DNA of 64,000 bases from Marivita sp. S6314 (GTDB lineage Bacteria > Pseudomonadota > Alphaproteobacteria > Rhodobacterales > Rhodobacteraceae). Of this stretch, positions 59,143 to 64,000 are shown in pieces. Every line of letters starts with the position of its first letter. Position 1 is the first letter of the stretch. The stretch covers positions 496,001-560,000 of the forward strand of contig NZ_JALKAO010000001.1 in assembly GCF_023015985.1 (NCBI RefSeq), in the 5' to 3' direction. The translations under genes and the position numbers were made by a program. The notes under the pieces are model-generated. The model was not told the origin of the DNA. It did not search any database and saw nothing but the letters and a program-made list of their open reading frames with translations.

Positions 59143-60351
59143 CTAGACCCGGCGCAGCGCCAGCACCGCGTTCAGGCCGCCGAAGGCAAAGGCGTTCGAC
59201 AGGGCCACCTCGACATGCGCGTCGCGCGCCACGTTGGGGACCACGTCCAGCGCGCATTCGGGGTCGGGCTCGTCATATCCGATGGTGGGGGCGATGACAC
59301 CGTCGCGGACGGCCATGATGCAGGCCAGCAATTCGATGGCTCCGGTGCCGCCGATGCAGTGGCCGTGCATGGATTTCGTCGAGGACATCATGACCTGATC
59401 CGCATGCGCGCCGAACACATCCGCGACAGCGGCGCATTCGGTTTTATCGTTGGCGGCGGTTCCGGTGCCGTGGGCGTTGATGTAGCCCACGTCCTCGGGG
59501 TTGAGTTTCGCATCCGCCAAGGCCCCGGCAATGGCGCGTGCGGCGCCGTTTTTCGACGGCATCACGATGTCGGACGCGTCCGAGGTCATGGCAAAGCCCA
59601 CCACTTCGGCCAGGATATCCGCACCACGGGCTGTGGCGTGATCATAGTCTTCAAAGACAAACACACCTGCCCCTTCGCCCTGCACCATGCCGTTGCGATT
59701 GGCGCTGAACGGGCGGCAGGCGTCTTTGGACATGACGCGCAGCCCTTCCCATGCCTTCACCCCGCCAAAGCACAACATGGATTCCGATCCGCCGGTGATC
59801 ATCACCGGGGCCATCCCGCCATGCACCATCTGGAACGCCTGGGACATGGCGTGGTTCGACGACGCGCAGGCGGTGGAGACGGTGAAGGACGGGCCCTTGA
59901 GGTTGAACTCCATCGACACGTGGCTGGCGGCGGCGTTGTTCATCAGTTTAGGCACCACGAACGGGTGCACCCGGTTCTTGCCATCCTCGTAAACCGACCG
60001 GTAATTTTCGTCGAGCGTCGTCATCCCGCCCCCCGAATTGCCAAGGATGACACCGGAGCGCGCTGCCAGATCACCCGAGAATTCCAGCCCCGACTGCGCC
60101 AGCGCTTCGCGCGCGGCGATCAGGGTGAACTGGGTGAAACGGTCATAGAGCGACAGTTGCTGGCGGTTGAAATAGGTCTCGCCATGAAAGTCATGCACCT
60201 GCGCGCCGATCTGGATGGCCAGCCGGTCGACATCCTGAAACGACAGCGCCCCGATCCCGCACCGGCCTTCGCGCATCGCGGCAAGTGTGTCGGGCACATT
60301 CAACCCCAGCGCATTGATCGTGCCCGCCCCGGTGATGACCACCCGTTTCAT
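59143..60351 (-). CDS. Beta-ketoacyl-ACP synthase (FabF/NodE-like)
   Basis: A 402-residue condensing enzyme. The nucleophile is C162 (VSTACASS). The two histidines lie in NAHGTGTAAND (H294) and the SMHGHCIGGTGAIE segment (about 328-341), and the conserved lysine is K326. This is a complete FabF-type active site. It lies 4 bp after the acyl carrier protein gene and in an operon with the LpxD-like acyltransferase, so it probably extends an acyl chain on that dedicated carrier rather than serving general fatty acid synthesis. NodF/NodE pairs show the same ACP and synthase arrangement. Confidence 0.93.
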   Translation of the reverse strand: MKRVVITGAGTINALGLNVPDTLAAMREGRCGIGALSFQDVDRLAIQIGAQVHDFHGETYFNRQQLSLYDRFTQFTLIAAREALAQSGLEFSGDLAARSGVILGNSGGGMTTLDENYRSVYEDGKNRVHPFVVPKLMNNAAASHVSMEFNLKGPSFTVSTACASSNHAMSQAFQMVHGGMAPVMITGGSESMLCFGGVKAWEGLRVMSKDACRPFSANRNGMVQGEGAGVFVFEDYDHATARGADILAEVVGFAMTSDASDIVMPSKNGAARAIAGALADAKLNPEDVGYINAHGTGTAANDKTECAAVADVFGAHADQVMMSSTKSMHGHCIGGTGAIELLACIMAVRDGVIAPTIGYDEPDPECALDVVPNVARDAHVEVALSNAFAFGGLNAVLALRRV

Positions 60352-60355
60352 GGCA

Positions 60356-60616
60356 TCAGCCCTTTTGCGCAGCGATCAGCCGTTCGATCCCCGCGATCAC
60401 GCTGGAAACTGAGGTGATGTCAAAGTCGCTTTTTTCCGGTTCATTGGCGTTGAACGGCACGTCGATGTCGAATTCTTCTTCCAGCGCAAAGATGCATTCG
60501 ACCAGCCCCATGCTGTCGATGCCAAGGTCGTCCATCGTATCCGTTTCGGCAACATCGGACGGTTCGATCATGGCCTGTTCTGCGATGATGCGGATGACCC
60601 GCTCTTGCACGCTCAT
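60356..60616 (-). CDS. Dedicated acyl carrier protein
   Basis: ATG 60616 (MSVQERVIRIIAEQ) gives 86 residues. The phosphopantetheine serine is S35 in DDLGIDSMGLVECIF. The helix after it is acidic (ALEEEFDIDVPF), and the C-terminal part (about 55-86) is longer than in housekeeping ACP, similar to AcpXL and NodF types. It lies between the LpxD-like and ketoacyl synthase genes, so it likely carries the specific acyl chain that those enzymes build and transfer. Confidence 0.9.
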   Translation of the reverse strand: MSVQERVIRIIAEQAMIEPSDVAETDTMDDLGIDSMGLVECIFALEEEFDIDVPFNANEPEKSDFDITSVSSVIAGIERLIAAQKG

Positions 60617-60655
60617 GTCCCACACCCTGAATTTCGGTTCCAGTTGCCGCGTGAT

Positions 60656-61747
60656 TTAGTCACTCGCGTCTGTCTTTGAAACTGATTTCTTGAGGGACGC
60701 CACGTCGGCGATCAGGCGCGGCAGGCGGCGCAACTGTTTGTAAAGCTCAAGCTGGGTGTCCATTTTCATCGCCGGATAGCCCAGCATCACGCGCCCCGCG
60801 GGCACGTTGGACAGCACTTTGGTGGCCCCGCCGGTGATGACATTGTCGCCGATAAACAGGTTGTCGCTGACCCCGGTTTGTCCGCCCAGCACCACGTTGT
60901 TGCCAATGCGGCTGGACCCGGCGATCCCCACTTGCGCGCAGATCAGGCAGTCATTGCCGATCACCACGTTGTGGCCCACCTGCGCGAGGTTATCAAACTT
61001 GCAGCCATTGCCGATGCGCGTGTCGCGCACCGTTCCGCGATCCACGCAGGCGTTCGCGCCCAGTTCCACATCGTCCCCGATGGTCACGCCGCCAAGCGAA
61101 TGGATACGCGCATAGTTTTGTGCCTTGGCATCGCCCTGATCGCCCAGCGTTTCGCGCACGGCCTCTGCGGCTGATGGCTCGGGCGTGACAAAGGAAAACC
61201 CGTCGGCCCCTACAGTGGCGTTGAAATGCGCGATGAAGTTGGACCCGATCGTGACCTCATGCCCGATGCGCACGCCGGGATGGAGCAACGCGTCGCGCCC
61301 GATCCGCGTGCCATGTCCGACATAGACATGTGCGCCAAGGGTTGCGCCCTGCCCGATGACGGCCCCGGCCCCGATGACGCAGAACGGGCCGATGCTGACA
61401 TCCGCTTCGATCACGGCAGACGGGTCGACACTGGCAGAGGGGTGAATGCCCGCCGGGTAGCGCGGGCCGGCATCCATCATCGCGGACAGACCCGACATGG
61501 CGTAGCGCGGGCGCGGCGCCAGAAGCGCGGCGGACAGGTTCAGCGCCTGCCAGTCTGCCCCGTCCCACAGCATCGCGGCGCGCGCGTCCCCGTGGGACAA
61601 TTGCCCTGCAAATTCGGGCTTCATCGCCAGCGCAAGATCGGTCGCGCCCGCATCGGCCGGTTCTGACACACCGTGAACGGTCAGCGACACGTCGCCTTCC
61701 GCACGGATGCCAAGTGCGCGGGCGATCTCTGCGATGGTGTAGGACAT
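60656..61747 (-). CDS. LpxD-like UDP-3-O-acylglucosamine N-acyltransferase
   Basis: A 363-residue protein with the LpxD layout. An N-terminal uridine-binding domain (about 1-95, VHGVSEPADAGATDLALAMK) is followed by a left-handed beta-helix of hexapeptide repeats (about 100-315, for example IGPFCVIGAGAVIGQGATLG), with the catalytic histidine in NLAQVGHNVVIGN. The C-terminus is helical. LpxD normally N-acylates UDP-glucosamine in lipid A synthesis. The gene is not next to lpxA or fabZ as usual, but beside its own ACP and ketoacyl synthase, suggesting a second, specialised LpxD. Confidence 0.92.
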   Translation of the reverse strand: MSYTIAEIARALGIRAEGDVSLTVHGVSEPADAGATDLALAMKPEFAGQLSHGDARAAMLWDGADWQALNLSAALLAPRPRYAMSGLSAMMDAGPRYPAGIHPSASVDPSAVIEADVSIGPFCVIGAGAVIGQGATLGAHVYVGHGTRIGRDALLHPGVRIGHEVTIGSNFIAHFNATVGADGFSFVTPEPSAAEAVRETLGDQGDAKAQNYARIHSLGGVTIGDDVELGANACVDRGTVRDTRIGNGCKFDNLAQVGHNVVIGNDCLICAQVGIAGSSRIGNNVVLGGQTGVSDNLFIGDNVITGGATKVLSNVPAGRVMLGYPAMKMDTQLELYKQLRRLPRLIADVASLKKSVSKTDASD

Positions 61748-61776
61748 GACGGTCTCCGGCCTGACTGGCCGAAGGT

Positions 61777-63390
61777 TTAGCTTTGAATACCACCGATCTC
61801 CACCCCTGCTGCGCTCAGGGCGTTCCAGATGCGTGCATCGCGGTTATAGATATCGCGGCGGTACTGAACCTGGCCTTTGGCGGTCGTGAAGGCGGTGCGG
61901 TAGATCAGATGGACCGGCACATGCTGATCCAGGTTGACCCGCGTTTCCTGACCGGACCGCAACCGCGACCGAAAGAACCCTTCGGGATCGTCGGTCTGCA
62001 TCGCCAACAACGCATGGGCAAAATCATGCGGATCGTTCAGGCGTACGCAGCCGTGGCTGAAGGTGCGGACCTCGCGCGAGAACAGGGATTTTGCAGGCGT
62101 ATCATGCAGATAGATGTTGTACTTGTTTGGGAACATGAATTTCACCGTCCCCAGCGCATTGCGCGGGCCGGGCTTTTGACGCATCGCAAACGGGAAGGTC
62201 CGGTTGGTGTATCCGGCAAAGCTGCGGTTGCGGCTGACGACACGGCCCCGGCTGTCGGTAATCTCAAGATGCCCCACCGCGCCGGGATTGGCGCGCAGTT
62301 TGGGCAGGTATTCGTTCACGATGATGGATCGCGGCACGTACCAGCTTGGGTTGATGACCATGTGGTCCATTTCGTCGGAAAATTCCGGTGTCTGGCGATC
62401 AATATCCTGATGGCCGATCACCGACCGGGTCTCAAAGGTCAGTTTGCCGTGATCAAAGATGCGCGCTTTGAAATCCGTGAGGTTCACAAGGATGTGGCGA
62501 TCGCCAAGCCCGTCCGGCCGGTTGATCCAGCGTTCCCGCTCCATCGCGACGATCACGGATTTGAGCCGCTCCTGCGGCGTCTTGTTCAGTTCCGCGATTG
62601 TCCCGGCACCGGCAACGCCGTCTGCCGTCAGGCCGTGCATCTCTTGAAAGCTGCGGACGGCTTCGGTGATGGCCGTGTTGTAACGCGCGGTCACCGTGCG
62701 ATCGAGATACCCCATGGCAATCAGCCGGTCGCGCAACGCGATCACGCCCGCGCCGGTGTTGCCCGGCTCAAGCTTGCGGGAGGGCACGGTCGGGCCCCAT
62801 CCGCCATGGGCAATCGTGTGTTCCAGCCGCATCTTGGACTTCATCAGCCGCGCGTATTCATGCGATTGCGGTGCAAGCGAGGACAGGAATGCGCGTGGCG
62901 TGTCGGACATCAACCCGTCAAGATAGTAGGAAGCGTCGCGGCGCGGGATCTCGCGGACGATTTCGCCGACCACACGTTTGGGCGTGTCGATAACCCCGGT
63001 CTGCAAGTCGCGAGCAAAGCTCAGGTAAAGTTCGGTCAGCGACACTTCGAGCGCGCCGCGATCATATCCGGTGCCAACAGAGGCCATCTGCGTCAGCAGC
63101 GCCTGCGTGTTGTAGCGTTCGGCCGGAAGGCCGTGATGCGCGGCAGTGCTCAGCGCGTCCAGAAGAGCGGTGCGGCGTTCGAAATCGGCATCTGTGCCGC
63201 CGGTCCAGATCGGGGCGAATCCCCTCTCACGGTAAAACGCGGCGATTTGATCGTCCCGGGACACGTTCTCTGCAACAGCCTGCTGGAACGCCGTAACCTG
63301 CACGGCATTTGCATCATTCGGCGCAAAATACGAGGCCGCAACAATGGCCATGACCGCTGTACTTCGCAGAACCGTCCGGTGAAACATCAA
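61777..63390 (-). CDS. L,D-transpeptidase (YcbB/LdtD type)
   Basis: A 537-residue secreted protein: signal peptide (about 1-29), a helical scaffold domain (30-200) with the PIWTGG loop, a peptidoglycan-binding domain (about 205-275, GVIALRDRLIAMGYLDR), then the YkuD catalytic domain (about 300-500). The active-site motif is SHGCVRLNDP with cysteine C448. The family cross-links peptidoglycan by 3-3 bonds or attaches proteins to the wall. It is the first gene of an operon with the lpxD-like, acp and ketoacyl synthase genes, and is divergent from the DUF882 gene. Confidence 0.95.
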   Translation of the reverse strand: MMFHRTVLRSTAVMAIVAASYFAPNDANAVQVTAFQQAVAENVSRDDQIAAFYRERGFAPIWTGGTDADFERRTALLDALSTAAHHGLPAERYNTQALLTQMASVGTGYDRGALEVSLTELYLSFARDLQTGVIDTPKRVVGEIVREIPRRDASYYLDGLMSDTPRAFLSSLAPQSHEYARLMKSKMRLEHTIAHGGWGPTVPSRKLEPGNTGAGVIALRDRLIAMGYLDRTVTARYNTAITEAVRSFQEMHGLTADGVAGAGTIAELNKTPQERLKSVIVAMERERWINRPDGLGDRHILVNLTDFKARIFDHGKLTFETRSVIGHQDIDRQTPEFSDEMDHMVINPSWYVPRSIIVNEYLPKLRANPGAVGHLEITDSRGRVVSRNRSFAGYTNRTFPFAMRQKPGPRNALGTVKFMFPNKYNIYLHDTPAKSLFSREVRTFSHGCVRLNDPHDFAHALLAMQTDDPEGFFRSRLRSGQETRVNLDQHVPVHLIYRTAFTTAKGQVQYRRDIYNRDARIWNALSAAGVEIGGIQS

Positions 63391-63732
63391 CCACTCTCCC
63401 TAAATCGTACAATTACAACGCCTTACACGCGTCTTGGTTTCATATCGTCTTGATGGATGAACGCAGTGTCCATTCACAAAAGGGTTTTTCAATCATTTTG
63501 GTGCCAATTTGCGGCAATGCTGCACCGGCAAATCAGGTGTAGCGTAACTTTAACACACCTGAGGCAATTAAGCAGGTTTTTGCCGAAAAACCTTGAAACA
63601 AAATATTTACCCCAAGTTTAGGTTTTTTTGGGATTCGTGTTGTGTCATAGTCACGCCACGATCAGGCATACGGCAGGTTCGCGGAACGGCGCGGACAGAC
63701 GACCAAGTGAACACGGGACAGGCACTTAATCC
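63391..63732. other. Divergent promoter region between the transpeptidase and DUF882 genes (342 bp)
   Basis: No gene. It contains a perfect hairpin AGGTTTTT-GCCG-AAAAACCT (63574-63593) and an A/T-rich stretch with CCCC and GGG blocks around TTTTTTT (about 63610-63632). Promoters for both directions must lie here; I cannot pick a convincing -35/-10 pair. Confidence 0.5.
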
Positions 63733-64000
63733 ATGACTGACATAGCATCTGGCGGCATCACGCGTCGCGGACTTCTCGCAGCATTTGCAGCGACGGCAGT
63801 CACCGCGGCACCCAGCTACTCAAACGCAGCAGGCTTTCTGCGCGGCGGGGGCGATATCCGACGGATCCGCATGTATTCTGGCCGCACCGGTGAACGGATC
63901 GACATGATCTACTGGATCGAAGGCAAGTATATCAAAGACGCCGTCCGCGAAGTGAACCACTTCATGCGGGACTGGCGGACCAATGACGTGAAATCGGTTG
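63733..64000 (+). CDS. DUF882 family (YcbK-like) secreted protein, 3' end cut by the window
   Basis: ATG 63733 opens a frame that runs to the edge (89 codons seen). It begins MTDIASGGITRRGLLAAFAA, a Tat-type signal with twin arginines and an SNAAG cleavage region. The mature part reads MYSGRTGERIDMIYWIEGKY and REVNHFMRDWRTND, the start of DUF882 (M15-like, YcbK in E. coli). YcbK is next to the L,D-transpeptidase gene ycbB in E. coli, as it is here. It is probably a Tat-exported peptidoglycan enzyme. Confidence 0.9.
   Translation, partial: MTDIASGGITRRGLLAAFAATAVTAAPSYSNAAGFLRGGGDIRRIRMYSGRTGERIDMIYWIEGKYIKDAVREVNHFMRDWRTNDVKSV

Noticed and set aside
61783-63453. 556-residue plus-strand frame opposite the L,D-transpeptidase
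   Set aside because: Antisense shadow of a protein with a clear active site; no independent start signal.

Overview
This is a chromosomal segment from a marine alphaproteobacterium of the Rhodobacteraceae, most likely the Roseobacter group. Coding density is high, third codon positions are strongly GC-biased, and there are no insertion sequences, integrases or CRISPR arrays. Four things point to this lineage: a trgA-trgB-cysK tellurite-resistance block, a dmdA-acuI pair for dimethylsulfoniopropionate (DMSP) breakdown, a circularly permuted two-piece tmRNA gene, and an RNase E with an acidic insert in its S1 domain.

Left part (1-8293). The start of a DoeB/EutE-like deacylase runs off the left edge, opposite a four-gene polar amino-acid type ABC importer. 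Next come an M29/NicX-like protein, a LysR regulator, a VanA-like Rieske oxygenase, and an overlapping pair of genes for a Rieske ferredoxin and a membrane diiron desaturase/hydroxylase. Two near-identical ATTAG-N5-YTAAT palindromes sit before the LysR and oxygenase genes. I read this as an undescribed uptake and oxidation cluster for a small nitrogenous or methylated carboxylate. It is the best candidate here for a new system.

8.5-27.4 kb. A tRNA-Ser gene is followed by a compact minus-strand operon (cfa, trgA, trgB, cysK, mscS-like, alaX-like, small membrane protein). Then come photolyase, a class V aminotransferase, a BCCT transporter, acuI and dmdA. Next is a DinB/DUF1326/DUF2182 cluster whose FadR-type regulator is divergent across a perfect palindrome, then ccdA and a tusA-like gene.

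27.4-39.8 kb. This holds rne with a long leader, a YbaK-type deacylase, DUF2852 and RDD membrane proteins, two tiny overlapping genes (RHH and DUF4169), a methyltransferase, fumC, sspB, a DUF1194 protein and a winged-helix/TPR regulator. The split ssrA gene (tag ANDNNAPVAMAA) lies only about 2.5 kb from sspB, the gene for the adaptor that handles tagged proteins. A PhnZ-like HD protein and a universal stress protein with an FNR box follow.

39.8-64 kb. This holds an alpha/beta-hydrolase and P450 pair, class I aldolase, DUF418 and DUF924 genes, an MFS transporter, queA, a giant AsmA-like protein, a 1-Cys peroxiredoxin with a possibly ribosome-site-masking leader, a DUF455 protein, an overlapping M23 peptidase/bactofilin pair and glnE. 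The right end is an envelope cluster: L,D-transpeptidase, LpxD-like acyltransferase, a dedicated acyl carrier protein and a ketoacyl synthase, divergent from a DUF882 (YcbK-like) gene cut by the window edge.
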